Source: Acidobacteriaceae bacterium
GTDB lineage: Bacteria; Acidobacteriota; Terriglobia; Terriglobales; Acidobacteriaceae
DNA: 32,845 bases
NCBI GenBank assembly: GCA_030039035.1
Contig: JASHQQ010000090.1
Span: 1 to 32,845 of the forward strand
Direction: 5' to 3'
Part shown: positions 23,670 through 30,992 of the stretch, piece by piece
How the letters are laid out: every line of letters starts with the position of its first letter
How positions within the stretch are numbered: position 1 is the stretch's first letter
Notes under the pieces: generated by a model
What the model was told of the DNA's origin: nothing
The model's input: only the letters and a program-made list of their open reading frames with translations
Database searches by the model: none
Translations under genes and position numbers: made by a program

Positions 23670-24345
23670 GACCGCCTCCCATGAGACTTTGCTCTCCGGG
23701 GATGAGAGTAGTCATCGCTTCGGGAGCATGCAGTGCGCCAAAACACGTCTGAACACAAGCAACTGCTCATCAATGACATAGCCGGGTGATCGTTTTCGCT
23801 CGAATTCGGGCTCAATCTTTTGGCGTCGCCCGCGCGTCGTTTTTTGAGCAGGTTCCGGGGAATCACGGCAGAGCATTCCGGGGGAAGCCTTCGCACATCG
23901 ACTCTTCATTTTCGAAACACTCGTTTCAGGCATGATGCCTGGCGTCCGCTCGGCGCCAGTCTTCCAGAAGCCCGTGGCACCACTCATCGTCTGCACAGTC
24001 CCCGCATCCCATCGGCGCGTTCGACCACGCGCCTCCTGGTTCCCAGGTCACGTTGATGCAGATTTCGAGCGCTCCGATAACTCCGGGAGCGGCCTGGTGT
24101 CGAGGACGAGCATCCGAGGTCGAACTCCCGGCAAACCAGAATCCGCCATCCACCAAACCAACTCTGAGCCGCGCTCGCGTGTGCCGTGCGACACATCGCT
24201 GCGTCCCTGGTTTCGCTAATCTCGAGCCAAGCTTTACCCCGCTCGCTTCACCGCAAGGCGCTACCGCTCGAAGGTCGGTAAAAGCCAGCAGGACAGTCGA
24301 CCGGGAATTGAACCGCCGCAGGATGGCCGCAGCGCAGCAGCGGGA
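23670..24345. other. Gene-poor region, no supportable gene
   Basis: This 676-bp stretch upstream of the permease has only short overlapping frames on both strands, without ribosome sites or recognisable domains. One leftward frame (23926-24156) has a Cys/Trp-rich tail but no initiation signal. The stretch borders the mobile-element scar to its right and may be decayed DNA. Confidence 0.45.
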
Positions 24346-24720
24346 TTACAAGGCGTAGAAGGGGAGTCGATCAGAAATGTTCAGCAAAGTCGTTGGAGCA
24401 TTACTTACAATTCTCGCTTTGTTCTTGATTCCAGCAGCGTTTGCTTGTCTGTTTTGCATTGTCTTTCGGCCTTGGATCTGAGTTGAGTGGTAAGCATGGG
24501 TGCGATCTCCGATTCCAGTCGGTCTATCTTCCTGCGGGATTCCTCGGCACGTGCCGGGCCCATCGTTCAAATGGTTGCTACCGCGATGGATTCCTTGTGG
24601 AAACGGATGTCTTCCAAAGTCAAACCGGGCAATATCCCGGCAGAGGAGCAGGATTACTACCGTCGAAGCCACCACGACGGCATCCAGCGTGATCTGTTTC
24701 TGGATTAAGACCGTTTTCAT
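24346..24720 (-). CDS. Small hypothetical protein with N-terminal membrane segment
   Basis: A 124-residue frame whose ATG at 24720 follows a perfect GGAGG six bases upstream. The N-terminus MKTVLIQKQITLDAVVVAS leads into VVILLLC, a likely signal anchor. Beyond about residue 45 the composition is less protein-like (His, Gln, Asn and Gly rich), and the frame may be decayed. It overlaps a 34-codon hydrophobic frame on the opposite strand at 24377-24481, which also has a plausible ribosome site. Only one of the two is likely to be expressed in full. The family is not recognised. Confidence 0.35.
   Translation of the reverse strand: MKTVLIQKQITLDAVVVASTVVILLLCRDIARFDFGRHPFPQGIHRGSNHLNDGPGTCRGIPQEDRPTGIGDRTHAYHSTQIQGRKTMQNRQANAAGIKNKARIVSNAPTTLLNISDRLPFYAL
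24377..24481 (+). CDS. Possible 34-residue hydrophobic peptide
   Basis: The frame encodes MFSKVVGALLTILALFLIP followed by AAFACLFCIVFRPWI, a single predicted transmembrane helix with two Cys residues. A GGGGAG site lies ten bases before the ATG. The DNA is noticeably more A/T-rich than its surroundings. It lies inside the leftward frame 24346-24720. Its small size makes chance occurrence possible. Confidence 0.3.
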   Translation: MFSKVVGALLTILALFLIPAAFACLFCIVFRPWI

Positions 24721-25064
24721 TGCGACCTCCAAGGTGATGGGCTTCTCCGCGCGGTAGTGATCGCCTTGGCCGGAAAGAATCAACCCAGGCACTCCCAGAG
24801 CCTCCATCAAGTCCCGATCCTCTGCAGACACTTTCCGCGAGTTCGGCTGATGAATCGGGGAGTGGTTCCGGCATGGTCCAGTCCTCGAAGATTGCCCAGT
24901 TCTCAGCCGTGCGATGTCGGCACTCGGGAGCGTGCCAGGCAAGATCCATGGTCGAGGAGGAAGTTGGAAGATCACTTGCTGATCTCGATAGAGCACAACG
25001 TGTCGGACCTTCCGTCCCGCCTGGCTCGTGCATCCGTCCGGCGGGATGGTGTTGGGTGGTGTGA
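24721..25064. other. Region without a supportable gene, upstream of the integrase remnant
   Basis: About 344 bp with frames open on both strands but no ribosome sites or motifs that I recognise. It may contain decayed upstream parts of the recombinase gene, but no catalytic-arginine segment could be found. Confidence 0.4.
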
Positions 25065-25370
25065 CCGAAATTCGGGGCCGCAGCCGGCGTTTGGTGCGCG
25101 GAGAGCAACCCGACACTGAACGGCAGGCGCCTTGCCATTCATGACGAACGCCGGGAGGCAACCGGGAGATACGACGGACCTGGTTGGCACACCTTTCGCC
25201 ACACCTACCGTTCGTGGCTGGACGACGCCGGCGCCCCGATCGGGGTGCAGCAGAAGCCGGCGCGGCATGCTGAGGTCTCGACGACGATGAATGTGTACGG
25301 AAACGCCTTGATGGCGGCCAAGCGTGAGGCCAATAGCAAGGTGGTCAGGATGGCACTGAGGAGCGCTTGA
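25065..25370 (+). pseudogene. Tyrosine recombinase (phage-type integrase), C-terminal remnant
   Basis: The frame is open from a stop at 25062 to TGA at 25368-25370. Its last 65 codons encode the end of a tyrosine recombinase catalytic domain. Visible are WHTFRHTYRSWLDDAGAPIG, with the HxxRH box, then QQKPARHAEVSTTMNVYGN, with the second His and the nucleophilic Tyr of the VYG motif, then the usual basic C-terminal helix. The upstream part with the first catalytic Arg and the DNA-binding domain is missing or scrambled. There is no start codon in a credible context, so this is a broken gene. It ends 97 bp before the partial tRNA copy, the usual position of an integrase next to its attachment site. 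Confidence 0.8.
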
Positions 25371-25394
25371 GCCATGAAGGAGCCCTGCAGCAAA

Positions 25395-25452
25395 AACCCC
25401 GGAGACCCCATAGCGTCTGGACAGGCGCCGTTATATGGGGTTATCCGGGGTT
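25395..25452 (-). terminator. Hairpin with U-tract downstream of the partial tRNA copy
   Basis: AACCCCGGA (25395-25403) pairs with TCCGGGGTT (25444-25452), and CCCCATA (25406-25412) pairs with TATGGGG (25434-25440), giving a two-part stem. Read on the minus strand the hairpin is followed by a short U-run (GGTTTTTGC). It therefore terminates transcripts running leftward, the direction in which the tRNA copy at 25468-25512 points. It may be the original terminator of the initiator tRNA gene, now separated from it. Confidence 0.55.
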
Positions 25453-25550
25453 GGCCGATCGGCTAAATGGTTGCGGGGGGTGGATTTGAACCACCGACCT
25501 TTGGGTTATGAGGGGAATTTCACCCCCAACACCAGACAAAACCAGACGCT
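25412..25550. repeat. Inverted repeat flanking the partial tRNA attachment site
   Basis: AGCGTCTGG at 25412-25420 is the exact inverse of CCAGACGCT at 25542-25550. The pair brackets the tRNA copy (25468-25512) almost symmetrically. A further CCAGAC lies at 25532-25537, and the palindrome GCCGATCGGC lies at 25454-25463. Integrases bind arm-type and core-type sites around their crossover region, which could explain this layout; that is inference. Confidence 0.35.
25468..25512 (-). repeat. Attachment-site copy: 3' half of initiator tRNA-Met (45 bp)
   Basis: These 45 bp are identical to 29027-29071, running from the anticodon loop through the encoded CCA end of the initiator tRNA gene. They lack the 5' half and cannot make a tRNA. 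Tyrosine recombinases often integrate into tRNA 3' ends and leave exactly such a duplication. The remnant recombinase gene ends 97 bp away. Translations across this sequence yield the well-known spurious peptide RGVDLNHRPLGYE, which is not a protein. Confidence 0.85.
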
Positions 25551-25809
25551 AAGCCCCAACAAAAACACGCTCCGGCACCGCATGCGATCGGCTCATTTTG
25601 GGCGATGTTGTCAGCAGTTCACGGACAGAACACGGACAACGGACAGGACTCTTGACCCTGTAACAGTTTAGCAATTCTCTCTCCCCGGGCCGGAAGGTCT
25701 GTGAAGATCGGCGGGGGTCGGTTTCGGTCGGATAGTCACGAATTGGTCACGTCGGCAATGGCTTTCCTTAAGCTGCCTGGCTCCCCGTTAACGCCTCTGA
25801 GCGAGATCG
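25513..25809. other. Intergenic stretch inside the tRNA-bounded segment
   Basis: About 300 bp without a gene. It includes a cluster of ACGGACA-type repeats near 25621-25647, with three close copies in 27 bp, and otherwise nothing that could be assigned. Confidence 0.4.
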
Positions 25810-26160
25810 TCACTGGCTTGGCGAGTCGGACTGAGATAAACCTACGGGATCGTTCTTCGAAGACTCGCCAGCAGGAAAGTCATTGAAAATGCTGAGGCAC
25901 GTCGGCAAGGTATCTAACCCGCCGTTCATAGCGGTAGCTTTGTAGTTCCATTCCCATGTTTTGCAGTATTGGCCAGTGACCGTGTCCAGTGCGATTCCGG
26001 AGGGAGACCCCGGAGAGGGCACGTTCACAAACCTGTGGAGCGGAGGATAATGCTGATCCTTCGCGGAGGACGGCGCTGCTCCCTTCTGACCCTCGTTGCA
26101 GCCGTTGGATTGGAGCAACATGAGAAACAAACAACAAATGCTGCTTACAGCAGCTCGCAT
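25810..26160 (-). CDS. Small exported hypothetical protein
   Basis: A 116-residue protein. The N-terminus MRAAVSSICCLFLMLLQSN followed by GC is a signal sequence and possibly a weak lipobox around Cys21. The mature part contains ALDTVTGQYCKTWEW, then GLDTLPTC. I associate this pattern with small secreted proteins of Acidobacteriota, in which two Cys residues may form a disulfide. The ribosome site is poor. It lies between the tRNA copies, near an IS3 fragment, on the same strand as the BlaI/M56 pair. The function is unknown. Confidence 0.6.
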   Translation of the reverse strand: MRAAVSSICCLFLMLLQSNGCNEGQKGAAPSSAKDQHYPPLHRFVNVPSPGSPSGIALDTVTGQYCKTWEWNYKATAMNGGLDTLPTCLSIFNDFPAGESSKNDPVGLSQSDSPSQ

Positions 26161-26282
26161 GCCGACAATGTTAATGCTTCGTCCAACAGATATGTTCTGT
26201 TTTCATCGCACAAGGTGCCTCGAGAGCAACGGCACGTTTAGTCTGCGTTCCGACCAACGTCCCCACAAAATCACCACTCGAA

Positions 26283-26519
26283 TTGCTCGGTGATGTCATT
26301 TCCGACTGTCACCCTTGCAAAAGGCCGGAAGTAAAGTATGCCTTTATCGAACGCCATCGACGGATCTGGCCGATCAGTGTGCAGTGCCGGGTGCTGCGGG
26401 TGAGCGTTTCCGGTTTCCATCAACATGTTGCGCGGGGGCGGAAGATCGCCTCGCGATGTAGCGCCCGCATATCCGCCAAAGTCCACCAGGAAGACAAGAC
26501 CCGTATCAGTTTTCCGTAG
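26283..26519 (+). pseudogene. IS3-family transposase OrfB, N-terminal fragment
   Basis: Codons from about 26319 to 26450 read KRPEVKYAFIERHRRIWPIS followed by VQCRVLRVSVSGFHQH. This is the N-terminal segment of the IS3-family OrfB, which begins with this helix before the DDE catalytic core. The rest of the protein, including all DDE residues, is absent; after VARGRKIASR the frame runs into unrelated sequence and overlaps the 3' end of the M56 gene. No OrfA or terminal inverted repeat was found. It marks an old insertion. Confidence 0.7.
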
Positions 26520-28236
26520 GCACCCGCTCAACGTGATCGACAACTACGATGTCCGAAGGAACCTTCCGAGATTCAAGCCTGAGACCAACTTCCTGCAATG
26601 CCGTAAAAAGGGAAGGTCCGGGGTCAGCCGCCATGTCGCTGCCGGGGCCGTTTGGCGACTCAAGCGCGGGATCCGGCGTCCATTCCAGCTTGAGGTCATA
26701 TACCCCCTTAAGGTCGGTCTCATTGGTCACCGGTTGCCCAAGCGAACGCGCAAGTACGTTCGCCAGTTCGCTCATCGACCACTGGTTTCCTTCAATCAGC
26801 CCCTTGCGGCCGGTATGAAATGTCCTCGGGCCTGTCGATTCGTGGAGTTTGGGACCGCCTTTGGCAACCACCAGAGCAAACCCGCGGACTGGCTTGGTCT
26901 CATGGTGAACGCTAAGTCTGAAACGATCGATCAAGAGATTGCGGAGCAGATATTGGAGTTGCTCGGGCTTGTATCCTGCGGGAGGCTTGGCGAGGATGTC
27001 GAACGTCAGGTCGTTCAGCCATCCGGGTCCGACTAACTGTTCCTGGGCTTTCACGCTGAATGCGACAGAGATAAGCGTCCTGAGGGACAGATTTTCGATC
27101 TGGATCTGCCCGGGGTCATCCTGAATTCCCGATCTCCCGGTCGAGCCCGGTGAGCCGGGAACATGTGGTCTGACAGATGCCACCTCAAAGGACAGATTCT
27201 CGTGCGGCATGACCTGGCCCGAAGTGCCGCTGAGTTGCTTCTGGTCGGCGGACGATTGTGCCCGCACGAAGGGGGCATTCACAATACCCATAGTGATCGG
27301 CACCGCGACAGCCGTCAGAGCGGCAGCTGCCAGAACTGCCTTTCTTCCGACATTCAGTTTCAGAGCCACGCGATTGGCGATGATCGCTTCGATTCGTCTC
27401 TTGAGGTCCCCGCCTGTTACCCCGGCAACGCATGCGAGCGGCGATGCCAGATAAAGTTCGCAGATTTTGATTATGCCTTCCGCGTATGCGCGCGGATCGC
27501 TGAGCCGCAGGACTTCCTCATCACAGGCCCGCTCGCGCTCTTCCATCAGGCGCGCGCCCAACCACCAAATTAGCGGGTGGAACCAGAAGAGCCATTCGAC
27601 CACAATGTGAATCAACATGGTGAGATTGTCGCGGCGGCGGACGTGGCAGAGTTCGTGAGTCACAATGGCATCCATCTCCTGCGTCGTGAGGCAATCCGCA
27701 ATGCCGTAGGGCAGCAGCAGGACCGGCCGGAAGATACCGAATACGCCAGGTTCTCCGAACGCAGACGAACTCCTGACCGGCAGACCGATGGGCAGGTTCA
27801 AAGCCGATGCGGTTCGCACGGACGCGCGCATCCGCCGCCAGCGCCTAGCCCAACGGCAAACCAGTAACGCAAAACCAATTGCCCACACGGCGATGATCAG
27901 AGGCACAATCACGCTGGCATAAGACAAGTGGACTGCGGGCGTCGCCACCTGCGCCGCAGGAGTTGTGAACGGCTCGCCTATCTGCTCAAGGGCTGAAAAA
28001 CCAGCTGCCGGGACAAGCCTCGGCGTGGTCGAGGCGGCGTACCGTCCCAAGAGATCGCCGATATCCGTGAGTATCGAAAAGGGAATAAGGAATTTCACGG
28101 ATGCCGACAGCCATAGCCAGTACCGCATGCGCGCCTGGTTCTTGTGCAGGAGCAGCGCCAGAAGACCCGCGGCAGCGGCGAACAGCGTGGACTGCCATAG
28201 GTGATTCGCAAAGGAGAGCAACGGGTTCGTGATCAT
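26506..28236 (-). CDS. BlaR1-like M56 metallopeptidase with C-terminal TIGR03435 domain
   Basis: A 576-residue membrane protease/antirepressor. Helices occur near residues 12-30, 38-55, 108-126, 205-225 and about 310-330. The M56 zinc site is VTHELCHV, with His194, Glu195 and His198, and a downstream glutamate in ERACDEEV (about 236-242). After the last helix, residues from about 350 form a TIGR03435 domain beginning SFEVASVRP. This domain is widespread in Acidobacteriota and replaces the penicillin-binding sensor of classical BlaR1. The ATG at 28236 overlaps the blaI stop codon (ATGA), so translation is coupled. By analogy, an outside signal sensed by TIGR03435 would activate the protease and inactivate BlaI. 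The signal is unknown. Confidence 0.9.
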   Translation of the reverse strand: MITNPLLSFANHLWQSTLFAAAAGLLALLLHKNQARMRYWLWLSASVKFLIPFSILTDIGDLLGRYAASTTPRLVPAAGFSALEQIGEPFTTPAAQVATPAVHLSYASVIVPLIIAVWAIGFALLVCRWARRWRRMRASVRTASALNLPIGLPVRSSSAFGEPGVFGIFRPVLLLPYGIADCLTTQEMDAIVTHELCHVRRRDNLTMLIHIVVEWLFWFHPLIWWLGARLMEERERACDEEVLRLSDPRAYAEGIIKICELYLASPLACVAGVTGGDLKRRIEAIIANRVALKLNVGRKAVLAAAALTAVAVPITMGIVNAPFVRAQSSADQKQLSGTSGQVMPHENLSFEVASVRPHVPGSPGSTGRSGIQDDPGQIQIENLSLRTLISVAFSVKAQEQLVGPGWLNDLTFDILAKPPAGYKPEQLQYLLRNLLIDRFRLSVHHETKPVRGFALVVAKGGPKLHESTGPRTFHTGRKGLIEGNQWSMSELANVLARSLGQPVTNETDLKGVYDLKLEWTPDPALESPNGPGSDMAADPGPSLFTALQEVGLRLESRKVPSDIVVVDHVERVPTEN

Positions 28237-28619
28237 TTGTTCTTTTCCTTCCTTGTAGCGCTCCACAGCGCTTTGCGGGCTTCGCGCACTTCCTCCGCGT
28301 TGAGTTTTCCTGAATCGATAAGGTGCGTCACGATGGGCAGGGATTTGCCGCCGAACAGCGACACCAACTCATCGATCAACCGATGCTGCGCGGAGCTGCG
28401 GGAGACCACGGCTTCAAACACATATGCATTGCTGATCTTTTCTGTGCGGCGCACTGCTTTCTTGAATTCGAGCCGATAGACCACGGTCTGCACCGTCGTA
28501 TAGGCGGGTCGTCCCTCCTCAGGAAATGCCTCCTGCAGTTCCCGGATGGAGGATGGGCCTTTGGCCCAAAGAGTTTCCATAATCCGGAGTTCCAGTCTGG
28601 ACAGCCTTGGCGTCGGCAT
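28233..28619 (-). CDS. blaI: BlaI/MecI/CopY-family transcriptional repressor
   Basis: A 128-residue winged-helix repressor. The beginning MPTPRLSRLELRIMETLWAKG is the standard start of the family, so the first ATG is correct although no ribosome site precedes it. PAYTTVQTVVYRLEFKKAV (about 41-59) is the recognition helix and following strand. The C-terminal helices (DELVSLFGG onward) form the dimerisation part, where M56 partners normally trigger cleavage. It is followed by the M56 gene with an ATGA overlap. Its own promoter carries a palindromic operator, so the pair is autoregulated. Targets beyond this operon are not visible in the window. Confidence 0.92.
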   Translation of the reverse strand: MPTPRLSRLELRIMETLWAKGPSSIRELQEAFPEEGRPAYTTVQTVVYRLEFKKAVRRTEKISNAYVFEAVVSRSSAQHRLIDELVSLFGGKSLPIVTHLIDSGKLNAEEVREARKALWSATRKEKNK

Positions 28620-28628
28620 CGTAAACTC

Positions 28629-28657
28629 ATTATACTACAATGTGCTGTAGTATTCAA
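28629..28657 (-). promoter_or_regulatory. blaI promoter with BlaI-type operator in its spacer
   Basis: On the minus strand TTGAAT (28652-28657) and a perfect TATAAT (28629-28634) are separated by 17 bp. The inverted repeat ATACTACA-N6-TGTAGTAT (28632-28653) fills the spacer and overlaps the -10. TACA/TGTA cores are the hallmark of BlaI/MecI operators, so a bound dimer would block polymerase directly. The start codon lies nine bases after the -10, so the mRNA should be leaderless or nearly so. Confidence 0.85.
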
Positions 28658-28963
28658 TGGCTTTTAGAAAGAAACAACCACACCGGACGCCGGAAACATG
28701 CTGTAGGCCGGCGCCAATCGTGTAATGCCAAGCTGAGATGATGACATTGACGCGGTCAGCAGACACCGAATCTCAGCGAATCGTCGTTGGCCTGCATAGA
28801 AGAGATGTTTATTAGGAGCGGAGATTGAGAAGGCTGTTCAGCAGGCGGTCTACAAGCGGCAGGAACAGCAGGAGCAGTGCTCACCAGAGATGGTTCTTGA
28901 AGTGGAGAAAGAAAAGCCGAGAATTCTGGCCGCTTAACCACTATTTCTCACTTCAAAAACAGA
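28654..28963. other. Intergenic stretch with a short protein-like remnant
   Basis: About 310 bp between the blaI promoter and the tRNA terminator. A frame ending at TAA 28935-28937 reads IEKAVQQAVYKRQEQQEQCS, then PEMVLEVEKEKPRILAA. It has convincing protein-like composition over about 40 codons but no start codon in context (a GGAGCGGAG stands before an ATT). It may be the C-terminal remnant of a lost gene or insertion. I do not recognise the family. Confidence 0.35.
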
Positions 28964-28996
28964 AACGGCCTAGAAGCCGGTATCTTCTAAGCCGTT
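28952..28996 (-). terminator. Intrinsic terminator of the initiator tRNA gene
   Basis: On the minus strand AACGGC-T-TAGAAG pairs with CTTCTA-G-GCCGTT (hairpin 28964-28996) around a seven-base loop. A U-rich tail follows (TCTGTTTTTG). The hairpin begins 31 bases after the encoded CCA of the tRNA, so it should end the tRNA transcript. Confidence 0.75.
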
Positions 28997-29026
28997 GTCA
29001 AATCGCTGGTTACAGTGTAAACCAAT

Positions 29027-29103
<77 letters not shown>

Positions 29104-29108
29104 ATACG

Positions 29109-29138
29109 AGTGTAGCAATTCCGGTCGCGCAGGGTCAA
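29109..29138 (-). promoter_or_regulatory. Promoter of the initiator tRNA gene
   Basis: On the minus strand TTGACC (29133-29138) and TACACT (29109-29114) are separated by 18 bp. Only five bases separate the -10 from the first base of the mature tRNA. This predicts a 5' leader of zero to two bases. Confidence 0.6.
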
Positions 29139-29322
29139 TCGAGGAGCGGCCCCTTCTTTTTCGATCCCGCCAAAGAACAGCGCCGGTTCATCGCCCGACC
29201 GGCCTTCGGCCAGCCTGAGAATGCGCGGAGGCGCTGTCTGGCGGATGGCTCGTCGTCTTCTATCCGGTGCAAAAGCCGATCCGATACACTGCGAGGAAAC
29301 CAGCCCCGGAGGTTCCCGCTCC

Positions 29323-30795
29323 ATGTCGCTTCTGTACGTGGTGGTTCTGGTGGTGATTGTTGCCGTGCTGCTTGCGGTCGCCATCAGCCGTACGGCACGG
29401 GTGAAAACCAAGGCCGATTACCTCGTCGCCGGGCGCTCGCTGCCTGCCACGGTGCTGGTGCTGACGCTGCTCACCTCGTGGATAGGCGCCGGGTCGCTCT
29501 TTGCGGGCGCGGAGAACGCCTATCGCAACGGCTTCGCCGCGCTGTGGCAGCCGGCCGGCGGCTGGGTGGGACTGCTGCTGGTCTACTTCATCGCTCCCCG
29601 GGCGCGCAAGTTCGCTCAATTCACGCTGCCCGACCTGCTGGAGACGCGCTACAACCAGACGGCGCGCGTGCTGGGCACGATCGCCATCCTCTTTGCCTAC
29701 GTGGGCATCACCAGTTATCAGTTCAAGGGCGGCGGCGACGTGCTGCACCTGATTTTCCCCGGCACGGTGACATCGACGCTCGGCACCTGCATCATCGCCT
29801 TATTCGTGATTGTGACTACCGCGCTGGCCGGCATGTCGTCGGTGGCGTACATGGATGTCGCGATCGGCTCGCTGGTCACGGTGATCTGCATTGTCTCCGT
29901 GCCGTATCTCTACTTCAAGGCGGGCGGATGGTCGGGGTTGCACGCCACGCTGCCGCCGGAGTACTTCCAGTGGCTGGGCAACTTTCGCCTGGGCGCCAAT
30001 GGCGTGGAGCAGCCGGTGGAAGTGGGCGTCATTCGCGCGCTTGAATTCCTGGTGCCCGTGCTGCTGCTCATGCTCGGAAACCAGGTGATGTACCAGAAGT
30101 TTTTCTCGGCCAGATCGGAGCGCGACGCGCGGATCTCCGTGATCGGCTGGACGCTGGGAACCCTTTTGCTGGAGACGCTGATCGTGGCCATCGCCGTCTT
30201 CGGTCGCGCGCTGTATCCCACGGGTGAAGTGGCCGCGCATCCTCGCGAGATCATTCCCTACACCGCGCGCAACGCGCTACCCCCGTTCATGGGAGCCCTT
30301 TTGCTCGGAGCCGTCTTCGCCAAAGTGATCTCTACGGCTTCCAATTATCTGTTTTCCCCGGCCACCAATCTCATCAACGATGTTTTTGTGCGCTACATCG
30401 CGCCGGAGGCCTCGCACAAGCGTGTGCTGATTGTTTCGCGGCTCACCGTGGTACTGCTGGGCTGCTGGGCGCTTTATCAGGCGATCTACGCCGAAAGCAT
30501 CCTGCAGAAGATGCTTTGGGCCTACACCATCTATTCGGCCGCGCTCACGCCCGTGGTGCTGGCGGCGTTTTATTCGAAGCGCGTAACGGCGTGGGGCGCC
30601 GTGGCCGCCATCGCCACGGGCACCGTGGTAACGCTGGCCTGGGACGCGCCGGCGGTAAAGAATCTCTTTCCGTCCATCCTGGCGCAGCGGGATGCGATCT
30701 TTCCAGCGCTCATCGCCGCGGTTGCCGCCATGGCAGTGGTGAGCGCGTTTACGCCCAGGACCGCGCCGGTGCAGGTGGAAGAGGTGACGAAGTAG
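29323..30795 (+). CDS. Sodium:solute symporter (SSS) family transporter
   Basis: A 490-residue membrane protein with about 13 predicted helices, the usual SSS/LeuT-fold arrangement. Landmarks include the KTKADYLVAGRSLP cytoplasmic loop (about 27-40), the LTLLTSWIGAGSLFAGAENA second-helix region, then GWVGLLLVYFIAPRARKFAQ. Later there are MLGNQVMYQKFFSARSERDA and AKVISTASNYLFSPATNLIN (about 337-356). Such carriers import sugars, myo-inositol, amino acids or organic acids with sodium. The ATG at 29323 has GGAGG ten bases upstream; earlier in-frame starts overlap DNA that is not protein-like. It stands just outside the tRNA-bounded segment. The substrate is unknown. Confidence 0.9.
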   Translation: MSLLYVVVLVVIVAVLLAVAISRTARVKTKADYLVAGRSLPATVLVLTLLTSWIGAGSLFAGAENAYRNGFAALWQPAGGWVGLLLVYFIAPRARKFAQFTLPDLLETRYNQTARVLGTIAILFAYVGITSYQFKGGGDVLHLIFPGTVTSTLGTCIIALFVIVTTALAGMSSVAYMDVAIGSLVTVICIVSVPYLYFKAGGWSGLHATLPPEYFQWLGNFRLGANGVEQPVEVGVIRALEFLVPVLLLMLGNQVMYQKFFSARSERDARISVIGWTLGTLLLETLIVAIAVFGRALYPTGEVAAHPREIIPYTARNALPPFMGALLLGAVFAKVISTASNYLFSPATNLINDVFVRYIAPEASHKRVLIVSRLTVVLLGCWALYQAIYAESILQKMLWAYTIYSAALTPVVLAAFYSKRVTAWGAVAAIATGTVVTLAWDAPAVKNLFPSILAQRDAIFPALIAAVAAMAVVSAFTPRTAPVQVEEVTK

Positions 30796-30841
30796 GGACG
30801 GCGCCGGGTTGCTCCGCGTTCCGAATGCAGACGGAGCCTCA

Positions 30842-30898
30842 GGGGTTGAAACCCCCATTGATTTTGCGGCTCGCGCCGGCACGACTGAAAGTCGTGCC
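30842..30898. repeat. Intergenic palindromic repeat element, second example
   Basis: GGGGTT-GA-AACCCC (30842-30855) and GGCACGACT-GAA-AGTCGTGCC (30878-30898) are two perfect small hairpins in tandem between the symporter and the next gene. Their design matches the element at 1119-1173. No U-tract follows. These are probably one family of dispersed acidobacterial elements. Confidence 0.6.
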
Positions 30899-30992
30899 CT
30901 GTTGCAAGGCCATGATGGATCGCTCCACTCGACTTTTCCGATGGCATCGGCCCCAACCGGCCTTACACTGTCGGTGGATTCCCACCGGAGCC

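Noticed and set aside
23926-24156. Leftward 76-codon frame with a Cys/Trp-rich end
   Set aside because: No ribosome site and no family recognised; the surrounding stretch has many equal short frames.
25435-25671. Small protein with RGVDLNHRPLGYE
   Set aside because: This peptide is the well-known false translation of tRNA-Met sequence; here it arises from the attachment-site copy and, at 29030-29218, from the tRNA gene itself.
26271-26543. Leftward 90-codon frame downstream of the M56 gene
   Set aside because: It overlaps the M56 3' end and is antisense to the recognisable IS3 OrfB fragment; no ribosome site.
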